Shown here: positions 23,306-32,900 of the stretch, one piece after another | Position numbering within the stretch: the first letter of the stretch is position 1 | Layout: the number at the start of each line of letters is the position of its first letter | From: Anaerolineales bacterium | GTDB taxonomy: Bacteria; Chloroflexota; Anaerolineae; 4572-78; J111 | NCBI GenBank assembly: GCA_015075405.1 | Contig: JABTUK010000003.1 | Coordinates: forward strand, 1,240,001 to 1,304,000 | Direction: 5' to 3' | Length of the DNA stretch: 64,000 bases | Program-made: the position numbers and the translations under genes | The notes under the pieces: generated by a model | The model's database searches: none | What the model was told of the DNA's origin: nothing | What the model saw: the letters and a program-made list of their open reading frames with translations, nothing else

Positions 23306-24274
23306 TTAACCTTGGTCTTCTCCCAAACGCGCCCCCCATAATTCCGGCTGCCCGTTCAACATGGCCTCGGCGGTCATCTCCCTTTTACCGGCGGGCTGCA
23401 CCCTTATCAGGCGGATTGCGCCCTGACCGGTGGTGACGTAAACGCCTCCCTGGTACTTAAACACCGTACCGCTCTCCGTCTGCGCCGGAAGCGGTATTTC
23501 GGGGGCGACTTCAACCGCCAGAACCTTGAATGGCCCGCGCGGCCCGGCGGTAAACGTGCCCGGCCAGGGATCGAAAGCGCGTACCTGCCGCTCGATCTCC
23601 ACCGCCGGTTGAGACCAATCAATCGCGCCTTGCTCTTTTTTCAAGCGTGGGGCCAGGGTAGCCAGATGATTATCTTGCGGCTGCGGGGTGATCTGGCCGG
23701 TCAGCCAGGCCGGCAGCGTTTCGAGCAGCAGCGCCGCGCCCACTTCGGCCAGTTCAGCCGTCAATGTGTCGCCGGTGTGCTGGGGAGTAATCGGTACCGC
23801 CCGCCGCGCGATCATCGGCCCAGTGTCCAGCCCCTCATCCATCAGCATCAAGGTGACGCCGGTTTCGGTATCGCCGGCGCGAATGGCGGCGGCAACAGGG
23901 GCGGCGCCGCGCCAGCGGGGCAGCAGCGAGGCATGGATATTAATGCAGCCATGCGGCGGCAGGGTCAGCACATTTTGCCGCAAAATCTGGCCGAACGCCG
24001 CCACCACTATCACATCTGGTTGGAGGGCAGCCAGTTCCGCTACTGCGGCTTCTGCTTTGAGCGTTTCCGGCTGGAGCACCTTTAGCCCGGCATTCTGCGC
24101 TACTTGTTTCACCGGCGAGGCGCTCACCTGTTTGCCTCGCCCACTGGGCCGGTCGGGCTGAGTGACAACCGCCGCCAGCTCATACTCCCCTCCCGCCGAG
24201 GAAGCAGTAATCAGCGCAGCTAAAGCTGGCACAGCAAAATCGGGCGTGCCCATAAAAATAATTCGCGTGGTCAA
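23306..24274 (-). CDS. fmt: Methionyl-tRNA formyltransferase
   Basis: 322 residues. RIIFMGTPDFAVPAL at the N-terminus, CINIHASLLPRWRGAAPV (catalytic Asn/His region), and TGVTLMLMDEGLDTGPM are diagnostic. The C-terminal beta-barrel domain (from ~205) with IDWSQPAVEIERQVRAFDPW is present. It formylates initiator Met-tRNA using 10-formyltetrahydrofolate. The start is TTG at 24274 behind GAGGGGG. The usual partner gene for peptide deformylase is not adjacent. Confidence 0.96.
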   Translation of the reverse strand: MTTRIIFMGTPDFAVPALAALITASSAGGEYELAAVVTQPDRPSGRGKQVSASPVKQVAQNAGLKVLQPETLKAEAAVAELAALQPDVIVVAAFGQILRQNVLTLPPHGCINIHASLLPRWRGAAPVAAAIRAGDTETGVTLMLMDEGLDTGPMIARRAVPITPQHTGDTLTAELAEVGAALLLETLPAWLTGQITPQPQDNHLATLAPRLKKEQGAIDWSQPAVEIERQVRAFDPWPGTFTAGPRGPFKVLAVEVAPEIPLPAQTESGTVFKYQGGVYVTTGQGAIRLIRVQPAGKREMTAEAMLNGQPELWGARLGEDQG

Positions 24275-24319
24275 TAAAACCCCCTCATTTTAGATTTTGG
24301 ATTTGTTACTACTCAGGTT

Positions 24320-24511
24320 CATGTCATCCTTCGACAAGCTCAGGACAGGTTTCGAGACCGAAGAGCCTGCCCTGAGCGAAGCCGAAGGGTCGAGAAATCT
24401 CCGCGGCGCAATACATAAAAGTAAGGTATCGGAGATTTCTCCCTGCGGTCGAAACTTGTCCCACCCCTTCGGGTGCGCCGAAGGGCGTGAGCCTGCCGAA
24501 TGAATGACATG
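24320..24511. repeat. Palindromic repeat, family A, copy 4 (enlarged)
   Basis: Its core GTCGAGAAATCTCCGCGGCG, AATACATAAAAGTAAGG and GGAGATTTCTCCCTGCGGTC matches copy 2. The outer arms are enlarged: CATGTCATCCTTCGACAAGC and GCTCAGGACAGG on the left, and GGGTGCGCCGAAGGGCGTGA, ATGAATGACATGG on the right. The left part also holds its own smaller palindrome (CCTGAGCGAAGCCGAAGGGT). Confidence 0.82.
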
Positions 24512-24544
24512 GTTGAACAACTACGATTGTGCCGTTTTCAATCT

Positions 24545-24580
24545 AAAATCGCAAATCGCAAATCGCAAATCGCAAATCGC
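24545..24580. repeat. Short tandem repeat of GCAAATC
   Basis: About four tandem copies of the 7-mer GCAAATC, preceded by a degenerate half copy (AAAATC). It is too short and regular for CRISPR and carries no spacers. Confidence 0.85.
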
Positions 24581-24616
24581 TACCAGTCCCAAATTTCCCA
24601 AAAAAAGGCGGGTATG

Positions 24617-24645
24617 TTGCATCAGCTTCAATGATATGTTAGAAT
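24617..24645 (+). promoter_or_regulatory. Candidate promoter for the small membrane protein at 24702
   Basis: TTGCAT at 24617-24622 and TAGAAT at 24640-24645 are separated by 17 bp. It lies 57 bases before the start codon in AT-rich sequence. The match is moderate. Confidence 0.4.
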
Positions 24646-24701
24646 AAACTATGTTGTCACTCTTAAAATCTTTACCTTAAGATAAGGAGGCAGTGAAAAG
24701 A

Positions 24702-24980
24702 ATGTTTAGCTCAACCATGCAAATCCAACCCAGTGATCCCCCCAAGAACCCCATTGTCGCAGCCGTCCTGAGCTTTCTGTTACTTGGCGGTGTAGGACAA
24801 ATTTATTTGGGGCAGCAGAAAAAAGGTATTATCCTGATCATTGCCACATTAGTTTTGTACTGTTTTTTTGGCATTGGCGTTATTCTTAATATTTTAGGAA
24901 CCATTGATGCCTATATGCTGGCCGATAAACTTCAAAAAGGCCAACCTATTGGCGATATGGAGTGGTTTTGGGAAAAATAA
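24702..24980 (+). CDS. TM2-domain-like small membrane protein
   Basis: 92 residues. After a short polar start (MQIQPSDPPKNP), two hydrophobic hairpin helices follow with VAAVLSFLLLGGVGQIYLGQ and GIGVILNILGTIDAYMLAD, the pattern of TM2 domains. ATG 24702 is 11 bases after AAGGAGG; a GTG at 24693 is too close to the site. Function is unknown. The DUF4870-like gene 70 bp downstream has a similar hairpin plan. Confidence 0.8.
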   Translation: MFSSTMQIQPSDPPKNPIVAAVLSFLLLGGVGQIYLGQQKKGIILIIATLVLYCFFGIGVILNILGTIDAYMLADKLQKGQPIGDMEWFWEK

Positions 24981-25049
24981 AATTTAACGGTTAACCAGCC
25001 CCACCTATTTTTAAGCCAAAAATATTCTATCAAACGAGGTGATTATTCA

Positions 25050-25361
25050 ATGAACGATATTAACGATCAAGATAAACTTATGTCGGCTCTGGCGTATCCC
25101 ATCGGCCTGGTGGCCATCATCATCCTCCTGGTCGAAGATATGAAAAAGCGCCCCTTCCAGAAATATCACGCCGTGCAGGCCTTAGCCGTCAATGTGGTCA
25201 TCATCGTTTTAAGCATTGTTCTGGGCTGGACGGTCATTCTGGCCTGTGTCCCGCTATTGCTATGGCTGGTAACTTTGTACTGGGCCTTCAAAGCTTATCA
25301 GGGCGAATATTTTGAAATCCCCGGCTTAACCAACTTCCTCAAAGGCCAGGGCTGGATTTAA
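25050..25361 (+). CDS. DUF4870-like membrane protein
   Basis: 103 residues: LMSALAYPIGLVAIIILLVE, KYHAVQALAVNVVIIVLSIV and a third hydrophobic segment, matching the DUF4870 pattern in which a first helix is followed by a conserved HxxQAL. ATG 25050 follows AACGAGGTG. An intrinsic terminator lies 47 bp downstream. Function unknown. Confidence 0.82.
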   Translation: MNDINDQDKLMSALAYPIGLVAIIILLVEDMKKRPFQKYHAVQALAVNVVIIVLSIVLGWTVILACVPLLLWLVTLYWAFKAYQGEYFEIPGLTNFLKGQGWI

Positions 25362-25407
25362 TTCCGCTCCAAAATTGGCCTGTAAAAACCGAATCTAAAT
25401 CAGTTCT

Positions 25408-25435
25408 ATCCCTCATCGCTTGATGGGGGATTTTT
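25408..25435 (+). terminator. Rho-independent terminator
   Basis: ATCCCTCATC (25408-25417), loop GCTT, GATGGGGGAT (25422-25431) followed by a run of five T. It closes the small membrane-protein unit. Confidence 0.9.
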
Positions 25436-25526
25436 ATTTCTGCCGGTTTTGGCTTGCCCGGCCTTTGGGCTATAATTGCAAATCGTCCGTTATCAGTTTT
25501 GCCCTACATTTCTCCCAATCCTCAGG

Positions 25527-25590
25527 CCAAGGCGCAAAGAACGCCAAGTTTTTAGGTTAATTTCTTGCTTTTCTTTGCGCCTTGGCGACT
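25527..25590. repeat. Palindromic repeat, family I (CAAGGCGCAAAGAACGCCAA)
   Basis: CAAGGCGCAAAGAACGCCAA on the left is mirrored by TTTCTTTGCGCCTTGGCGAC on the right, around an AT-rich loop. A related but shorter copy is at about 34755-34812. The rest of the 351-bp gap before recJ (25362-25712) shows only short words such as CTGATAACTGGTCACTGATG (25658-25700). Confidence 0.72.
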
Positions 25591-25712
25591 TTGCGAGAAC
25601 TTTTACTCTAAAACTAGCCCAGGGTAGGGGCAATTGTCTGGTACATTTCTTGATAAACAACTGATAACTGGTCACTGATGACGAATTACTGACCCAACCT
25701 TGGAGATCAAAA

Positions 25713-27407
25713 TTGTCCACGTCGCTAAAACGGTGGGATGTTCAGCCGCGCGCCCCTGAGACTCATTTTGCCCAGTTTCCCCATTTACAGCCGCTGATTG
25801 TCCAAATTCTTTACAATCGCGGCTTCACCCAGCCCCAGGATGTCGAGCAATTTCTAGCTCACAATTGGGCCAATGATGACCCGCTGGCCTTAAAAGGCAT
25901 GGCCGAGGCCGTCGCCCGCCTGGCTCAAGCCATCGCCCGGCAGGAGTTGATTGCCGTTTACGGCGATTACGATGTAGACGGGGTCACCGCCACCACCTTG
26001 ATGACCCAAACCCTGGCGGCCCTGGGCGGGCGGGTTCAGGCCTACATCCCCAATCGCTTTGATGAGGGCTACGGCCTTAACAACGAGGCCCTGGCCGAAT
26101 TGGCCGAGCGCGGGGTCAAGCTGGTGCTGACCGTTGACTGCGGCATCCGCTCGGTCAAAGAGGTGGCTTATGGCAACAGCCTGGGGCTGGATATCATCAT
26201 CACCGACCACCACCACGTCGGCGAGGAACTGCCGCCGGCCCTGGCCGCCATCAACCCCAAACAGCCGGGCTGCGCTTATTCTTTCAAAGACCTGGCCGGG
26301 GTGGGACTGGCCTACAAACTGGTCCAGGGCTTGCTCGATTGCGTTCCGCCCAACGGCCTCCGCGCCGCTGATTTTCTGGACCTGGTGGCCCTGGGCACCA
26401 TCGCCGATTTGGCTCCCCTGTATGGCGAAAACCGCAAGCTGGCCCAGGCGGGTCTGAGCATGCTCAACCAATCGCTGCGGCCGGGGTTGTCCGTGCTGAT
26501 GGAAAAAATTGGGGCCAGGTCCTTCATCTCGGCCGGCACCATTGGCTTTGCCATCGGGCCGCGCCTCAACGCCGCCGGCCGCCTCGACAGCGCCCTGGCC
26601 GCTTACAATCTGCTCATGGCCGCCACCGAGTTTGAAGCCATCCACCTGGCTACACAGTTAGACCTGCAAAACCGCGAGCGACAAAAGCTGACCCAACAAA
26701 CGGTGGACATGGCCCGTGAAGCTATTCTGGCGGATGGCGGTCGCAGCCCACTCTATTTTATCCACCACGACGATTTCAATCCCGGTATCGTCGGCCTGGC
26801 TGCCTCGCGCTTGAGCGAAGAGTTTTACCGGCCGGTCCTGGTGGCCGAGCGCGGCCCACAGTACACCAAAGGCTCGGCCCGCAGCATCCCCGAATTTCAC
26901 ATTACCGAAGCCCTTGACCAATGCTCTGATTTGCTCGTCCGCTATGGCGGTCACGCCGCCGCCGCCGGTTTTACCCTGGCCAACGAAAACATACCCGCCT
27001 TTGAAGCCCGCCTGCTGGAGGTAGCCCGCCAACGGTTAGACCCGGCGGCCCTGCGGCCCGTGCTGACGGTTGACGCCGAACTCAATTTACGCGGCGTTAA
27101 GCCTGACCTGGTCGAGGCGATTACCCGCTTACAGCCTTTTGGCTACGGCAATCCCACCCCTACGTTTTTGACCCGCCAGTTGACCATCAAAAGCCTCAAA
27201 ACCATGGGCCAGGATAACCAGCATCTCCGGCTGGCCCTGCACGACGGCAAACAAATTTGGAGCGCCGTTGCCTTTCGGCACGGGTATTGGGCCGGCAAGC
27301 TGCGCCCAGCCCAGCTTATTGATGTTGTTTACACCCTTGACTTCAACGACTGGAACGGCGAGCGGCGCATGCAGCTTGAAATTAAGGATTTAAGACCCAG
27401 CGAGTGA
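25713..27407 (+). CDS. recJ: Single-stranded-DNA-specific exonuclease RecJ
   Basis: 564 residues. DHH-family motifs are in order: YGDYDVDGVTATT (~88), VDCGIRS, ITDHHHVG (~172) and LDLVALGTIADLAPL. GPRLNAAGRLDSA and the DHHA1 motif YGGHAAAAGFTLA are present, and the C-terminal OB domain (~460-560) completes it. RecJ degrades 5' single-stranded DNA in recombination and mismatch repair. The start is TTG, with TGGAG 8 bases upstream. The length matches the family. Confidence 0.96.
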   Translation: MSTSLKRWDVQPRAPETHFAQFPHLQPLIVQILYNRGFTQPQDVEQFLAHNWANDDPLALKGMAEAVARLAQAIARQELIAVYGDYDVDGVTATTLMTQTLAALGGRVQAYIPNRFDEGYGLNNEALAELAERGVKLVLTVDCGIRSVKEVAYGNSLGLDIIITDHHHVGEELPPALAAINPKQPGCAYSFKDLAGVGLAYKLVQGLLDCVPPNGLRAADFLDLVALGTIADLAPLYGENRKLAQAGLSMLNQSLRPGLSVLMEKIGARSFISAGTIGFAIGPRLNAAGRLDSALAAYNLLMAATEFEAIHLATQLDLQNRERQKLTQQTVDMAREAILADGGRSPLYFIHHDDFNPGIVGLAASRLSEEFYRPVLVAERGPQYTKGSARSIPEFHITEALDQCSDLLVRYGGHAAAAGFTLANENIPAFEARLLEVARQRLDPAALRPVLTVDAELNLRGVKPDLVEAITRLQPFGYGNPTPTFLTRQLTIKSLKTMGQDNQHLRLALHDGKQIWSAVAFRHGYWAGKLRPAQLIDVVYTLDFNDWNGERRMQLEIKDLRPSE

Positions 27408-27513
27408 GGCGAGGACGCGATGAGAAGGGAGGCGATGAGGTGAGGAGGTGAAGCAATAACTCTTCTATCTTCGCCTCCTCGCCTCACGTGTCCTCGCCTC
27501 ACGCTTCTTCGCT
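27405..27513. repeat. Palindromic repeat, family E (GAGGCGAGGA), copy 1
   Basis: GTGAGGCGAGGACGCGATGA and GGAGGCGATGAGGTGAGGAG on the left are mirrored by CTTCGCCTCCTCGCCTCACG and TGTCCTCGCCTCACGCTTCT. It starts at the recJ stop and ends 20 bp before the start of the next gene. Confidence 0.78.
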
Positions 27514-27532
27514 TTCTTACCAGGAGGATAAC

Positions 27533-28450
27533 TTGACCCCAGCCATCATTGTCCACGGCGGCGCGTGGCGGATTCCCCCGGAAGAGCACGAAGGTCACCA
27601 GGCGGGCTGCTATCGAGCAGCGCGGGCCGGTTATGAGATTTTGGCGGCCGGCGGCTCAGCTCAAGCCGCCGTCGAAGCGGCGGTAACCATTTTAGAAGAC
27701 GACCCGACCTTTGACGCCGGGATTGGCTCTCACTTGAATCAAGCCGGGGTAGTTCAGCTTGATGCCGGGATGATGGATGGCGCTACCTTGCAGGTGGGCG
27801 CAGTTGCGGCTATCGAGCGCATCCAAAACCCCATTCAGGTGGCCCGGCGGCTGCTGGACAGTCCGCACAATATGTTTGCCGGCCCCGGCGCAACCGAGTG
27901 GGCCATCCGGGCCGGCTTTACGCCGGTGGACCCGGCCACGTTTATTGTTCCCCGTGAACAGCAGCGCTATGAATATCACCTGCGGGCCGGGCCGCCCGAT
28001 TTGACCGGGGATTTTAATCGGCCCAGCGATACTGTGGGAGCCGTGGCGATGGACCGTTCCGGCAACCTGGTGGCCGGAACGTCCACAGGCGGCACGCTCT
28101 TTAAACCGGCGGGCCGCGTTGGCGATAGCCCCTTGCCTGGCTGCGGCTATTACGCTGATAACCAATCAGCCGCCGTTTCCGCCACCGGCCACGGCGAGGC
28201 TATTATCCGCGTCCAACTGGCCCATACCGCTGCCCTCCTGGCCGCCAGCCTGGCCGGCGAAGCCCCGGCTCAAGGTCTATGGCTGGCCCCCGCCGAAGCC
28301 GCGATTCGCATCTTGGGCGAGCGCGTCAACGGGCGGGGTGGGTTGATTATGATTGACCCCGCCGGACGAGTCGGCTTTGCCCACAACACCCCCCACCTGG
28401 CCCGCGCCTATATGATCGAAGGCATGGCAGAGCCTGTCGTTGGCATTTAA
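27533..28450 (+). CDS. Isoaspartyl peptidase / L-asparaginase (Ntn-hydrolase)
   Basis: 305 residues. PAIIVHGGAW at the N-terminus and the autocleavage site NRPSDTVGAVAMDRSGN, whose Thr becomes the new N-terminal nucleophile, define the family. GTSTGGTLFKPAGRVGDSP and YADNQSAAVSATGHGEAI follow. The proenzyme splits itself into alpha and beta chains and hydrolyses isoaspartyl dipeptides or asparagine. TTG 27533 is chosen because AGGAGG lies 5 bases before it; a longer frame from 27488 would be translated from repeat E. Confidence 0.92.
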   Translation: MTPAIIVHGGAWRIPPEEHEGHQAGCYRAARAGYEILAAGGSAQAAVEAAVTILEDDPTFDAGIGSHLNQAGVVQLDAGMMDGATLQVGAVAAIERIQNPIQVARRLLDSPHNMFAGPGATEWAIRAGFTPVDPATFIVPREQQRYEYHLRAGPPDLTGDFNRPSDTVGAVAMDRSGNLVAGTSTGGTLFKPAGRVGDSPLPGCGYYADNQSAAVSATGHGEAIIRVQLAHTAALLAASLAGEAPAQGLWLAPAEAAIRILGERVNGRGGLIMIDPAGRVGFAHNTPHLARAYMIEGMAEPVVGI

Positions 28451-28464
28451 GCCTTTCTTCAAAA

Positions 28465-28531
28465 AGAGGCGATGACACGTGAGGCGAGGAGGCGAAAAAA
28501 AAATTCTCGCCTCCTCGCCTCTTCGCCTCAC
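28465..28531. repeat. Palindromic repeat, family E, copy 2
   Basis: AGGCGATGACACGTGAGGCG with AGGAGGCGAA is mirrored by TTCTCGCCTCCTCGCCTCTT, CGCCTCAC. It is 15 bp after the stop of the peptidase gene, so the two E copies flank that gene. Confidence 0.78.
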
Positions 28532-28694
28532 TTCACACCCTCTTCTACTTGACCATAAATCAAAATATCGCTCTTTAGTATTATTGAAAACCCTGTTTTT
28601 TGCTGGTAAGATGATAACCAAAGGAGCGAGGGAGGTTAATTCAATTACCATTAAGCTTTAATTAGTCGGCCACACCGGGAAAGCAGGTAACATT

Positions 28695-29759
28695 ATGAGA
28701 AACCGGTCCCTCTACTTAATTTATCTCTGGCTCATTCTCATCAGTACAAGTCTGGCCTGTAGCATGACCTCTAGCCTTGCTGCTCACCCGGGATCTACCC
28801 CAACCCGGCCGCGCCGGTACGTGGTTTTACCCCCTGTGACGCCAACGGCTGTACCCGGCCTAACTGACCTATCTCTCCCTGAAGCGGCGACGCCTCCCAG
28901 CCTGGCGGTTGCTCCCTCGCCCACCCGCCGGCCGCGGCCAACCGCCACCCCTACCCCCGACAATTTTGCCCGGCTATTTGCCGACGTGCTCAGAATATTC
29001 AATGAGCCAACCGCCACCCCTACCGACGCACCGCGCCTGGTCCAACTTCCCACCATCGCGCCAACGCCCACCAGCACCGCTACCTTCAGCCCAACGCCGC
29101 TGCCTCTCCCAACCGATACCCCTACGCTCGCTTTGGTGATGCCGACTCCGCTGCCGCCCACCGAAGCGTCTATCGTGGAAGCGCCGTCTATTGAAGCGCC
29201 TCCTCCTGCACCGGAGATCGTGGAATCTGCTTTTATTTCGCCAGTCAATCCGCCGGCTCCGGCTCCAGCACTGGCCTCAGCCCCCGCTCCAGTTCCAGCA
29301 CCGCCAGTGGCAGACTCAACGTTCAGTTCGCCGGTCAACCTGCCAGCCCAGTCTCCGCCCGCAGCGGCTGCGGCCGCCCCCGTTGACTCTGGCTACGACT
29401 TTATGCTGGCCGAATTTTTCAACAGCCCGACGACCAATGCCATCCTGGTCATGTATGTCGCCATTGTTGACCCGAATGAAATCCCCATCGGCGATATCAA
29501 AGTGGTCGGCACGCGGCTGGACCACAATTTGACCTACGAAAGCCCCCTCTCTACCTGGCACTACGAGGGTTACAACGCCCCCGGCGAGGTGATTAAAAGC
29601 GGCAACGTTAAATTCGAGCCGCCCAACGGGATGGAGACCACCAATTGGGTGCTCCACCTGGAAGACCCCAACGGCCGACGCCTCTCCGAGGACGTGCCTT
29701 TTAATACCGACGTAAACAACAAACAGTGGTATTTTATCAAGTTTAAACGCAAGTTTTAA
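28695..29759 (+). CDS. Hypothetical lipoprotein with long Pro/Thr stalk
   Basis: 354 residues. The signal peptide ends at a lipobox-like TSLAC (Cys22). Residues ~30-230 are an extended Pro/Thr/Ala/Ser stalk with TPTPT-type repeats. The C-terminal ~120 residues form a compact domain starting DSGYDFMLAEFFNSPTTNAI and including VVGTRLDHNLTYESPLSTWH. I do not recognise this domain. It is probably anchored outside the membrane. Confidence 0.72.
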   Translation: MRNRSLYLIYLWLILISTSLACSMTSSLAAHPGSTPTRPRRYVVLPPVTPTAVPGLTDLSLPEAATPPSLAVAPSPTRRPRPTATPTPDNFARLFADVLRIFNEPTATPTDAPRLVQLPTIAPTPTSTATFSPTPLPLPTDTPTLALVMPTPLPPTEASIVEAPSIEAPPPAPEIVESAFISPVNPPAPAPALASAPAPVPAPPVADSTFSSPVNLPAQSPPAAAAAAPVDSGYDFMLAEFFNSPTTNAILVMYVAIVDPNEIPIGDIKVVGTRLDHNLTYESPLSTWHYEGYNAPGEVIKSGNVKFEPPNGMETTNWVLHLEDPNGRRLSEDVPFNTDVNNKQWYFIKFKRKF

Positions 29760-29780
29760 CCTCCCTCGAAAATAACTTTT

Positions 29781-29811
29781 CGGAGCGCAAAAGCTAAGCT
29801 TTTGCGCTCCG
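29781..29811. terminator. Perfect hairpin after the lipoprotein gene
   Basis: CGGAGCGCAAAAGCT and its exact complement AGCTTTTGCGCTCCG are separated by one base. It lies 22 bp after the stop, but is followed by GAGTCTTCC, not a T run. A run of TCTATCTTC words (29820-29870) follows, then the start of the next gene. Confidence 0.55.
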
Positions 29812-29961
29812 AGTCTTCCCTCTATCCTCTATCTTCTATGCTTCCATCCTCTATCTTCTATCTTCTCGCTTTCCCCGCTTGTCTCTCCCGGCAGCGTGGG
29901 GTAAAATCAATTGGCGTCAAATGTTAATTTTCCCCCGCAGGCCAATTCAAGAAGGTTGCCG

Positions 29962-32900
29962 ATGACCGTTACAACCGAGCCAACGATAGATATTGCTGCC
30001 CGGCGCAAGCAACTGGTTGAGCTAACCAAAAATCTCCACATTCTCCAGGAACGCCAGGCCAAATACGGCGGTAATGCCCCCCTGGAACTACTCAACCAGA
30101 TTCAGGATCACTACGATGCGATTAACTTGCTTGAGCAAGCGTTGGCCGGTCAACTCTCTGCAGCCGAATTAGAAGAAGCCCTCAAACCGTTACTGCTGGC
30201 CCTGCGCGACGGCCAGGTGGTCAACATTACCGCCGAAACCTATGTGGCCGGCGACCAGGTTATCCAAAATATCACCCAACTGGCCGCCCGCGCCCTGACT
30301 GCCGCCGAGGAGGCCGAAAAAGCCCAGGAAGTGGCCACCCGGCGGCTGGCCCAGGGCGTCCGCGATTACGCCCTGCGTCTCCAGGAGATTGCCGCCGACG
30401 AAAGCGACACCGCCACCGGAAACCCTTACAAAGGGTTGGAGGCTTACCGCCTGTGCGACGCTGAACTCTTTTATGGCCGCGACCAGGTTATCAACGAACT
30501 GCTGGCCCGGCTTCAGCACAGCCGTTTGACCATTCTCCATGCCGAGTCGGGCGCGGGCAAAAGTTCTCTCCTGCAAGCCGGGATTTCGCCCCGGCTGCTG
30601 GCGCAAGGACATCTGCCGGTTCATCTGCGTCCCTACAACCGGCCCCCCGGCCTGGTGATCAAACAGGCTTTTTTGCCCGACCTGAGCGACATGCCCGAAC
30701 TGGCTCAAGCCCGCCTGCGCGATTTTCTGCGCCGCGTTACCGGCGTATTGGGTCAGCAAGCGGCGCTTTACCTCTTTTTAGACCAGTTTGAAGAAATTTT
30801 TACCCTGACGGATGAACTTACCCGCACCGCCTTTGTCGAGGAGTTGGCCGAGTGCCTCGATGATGAAAGCCTCAATGTGCGCTGGGTCTTCTCGCTGCGG
30901 ACCGAATTTTTTGGGGCCATCGCTAATTTCCGGCCCACCCTGCGCAACCCCTTTGAAAATGATTTTCGGCTCAATCGCTTTAACCGGGCTGAGACAGAAA
31001 CCGTGATTACCACCCCGGCCGAACGACGCGGGATCAGCTTTGAACCGGCCCTGGTGGAAGCGTTGTTCACCGACCTGCGTGACCCCGACAGCGATGAAGT
31101 CTCGCCGGCCCAACTTCAACTGATCTGCTCGGCCCTGTACACCTTCTTCTGCCAGCGGCGCGAAGCCGCGCCCGACTTGCCGCCGGTGATTACGCTCCAA
31201 ATGTACCATGTTGAGGGGCAAGCCAAAGGCATCCTGCGCAATCACCTGAACCGAGTGCTTCGGACCACGGCCACCAAAGCCGAGCGTGAAGCCGCCCGCC
31301 AGCTTTTAATGGCCCTGGTCTCTTCTGACCAGCGGCGCATCCGCCGGACCAAAAGCGAGTTGGAAACTGCCCTGGCCGATGACCGAGCTGGCGTTGAAAG
31401 CCTGGACAAGCTGCTTGACCATTTAATTGAAAACCGTCTCTTGAATGTGGAAAAGGACGAGCAAACCGACCAGCCAACCTACGAACTGGCCCACGATTAC
31501 TTGCTGGTTGAACTCAGGCTTGACCCCGAAACACAGACCCGCCGCGCCGCCGAAGAACTGCTCAAACAGGAAGTGGCTGCTTATAAGCGTTATGGTTCCC
31601 AAGCTCTGTTAAACGCCGAAAAGTTTGCCATTATCAACAGCCAGCGCCAATTTTTGCGACTGGATGACGAGGCCCAAGAATTTTTACGCCGCAGCCAGAT
31701 CGCCGTGCGCCGGGTTCAGTTGCAATGGTACGGGTTGATTGCCGCCGTGGTCCTGCTCATTATTGGGGCAGCCGTAGCCATTGCCATTTTTCAGGGCCAG
31801 GCGGCTCAGGAGCGCACCTTTGCCGCCGCCACCGCCCAGGCCGGCGCTGCTCAAGCTCAACTGGCCCAGGCCACCGCGCTGGCCGAAGCAGCCAGGGCGT
31901 TGAACGCCCAGAGCACCGCCCAGGCTGAAGCCAATCGAGCGCTCCTGGCCGAATCCAATGCCAGAGTCCAGGTTAACCGGGTAACTCTGGCTCAAGCGAC
32001 CGCCCAGGCCGAGAAAGTAATTGCCGAGAGCAATGCCGCCGAAGCCCAGCGCCAGGCCAACCTGGCCAACGCCCGCCAATTGACCAGCGATGCCCAGAAT
32101 GTTTTGGCTGAAAAGCCGGAACAGGCGCTGCTTTTACTCTTTGAAGCCAAGAGATTAACCCAAACCCTGGAAGTGGAACGGGCCATGGGGCAGGTCCCTT
32201 ATCGTTATTTTCCCATGAAAGCCACTCTTAGCGGTCACACCGCTTGGGTTAACAGTGTCGCCTGGAGCCCCGATGGCAAACAATTGGCTTCGGCCTCAGA
32301 TGATCAAACGATTATCATTTGGGATGTAGCGAGCGACCAGCCGGTTCTTACCCTTGAGGGCCATACTGATATGATCAACAATGTAGCCTGGAGTCCCGAT
32401 GGCAAACAACTGGCCTCGGCTTCATTTGATCAGACGATCATCATTTGGGATGTGGCGACCGGTCAGCAGGTTACTGTTCTAAGCGGTCACTCCGATGCGG
32501 TTCTTAGTGTCGCCTGGAGCCCTGACGGTAAACAACTCGCCTCAGCCTCGTCCGATCAAACCGTTATCCTCTGGGATGTAACGACCGACAAGTTGATAAC
32601 CAGGCTGAGCAGCCATACCAACCCTGTCGTCAGCGTGGCCTGGAGCCCGGATGGGCAGCGGTTAGCTTCCGCTGCGGAGGATCAAACCGTTATCGTCTGG
32701 GATGTAGCGGCGCGACGGCCGGTTATGACCCTGCGTGACCACAAAGGCATTGTCTATAAAGTGGCCTGGAGTCCCGATGGGCAGCAATTGGCCTCAGCTT
32801 CAGAAGATGAAACTGTTATCATCTGGAATGCTCAAACCGGTCAAGCCCAAAAGACGCTTCGTGGTCACACCAGTTGGGTCTTTGACGTCGCTTGGAGTCC

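Noticed and set aside
24545..24580. GCAAATC tandem repeat as a CRISPR or origin iteron
   Set aside because: Only four 7-bp units without spacers, and no replication gene nearby.
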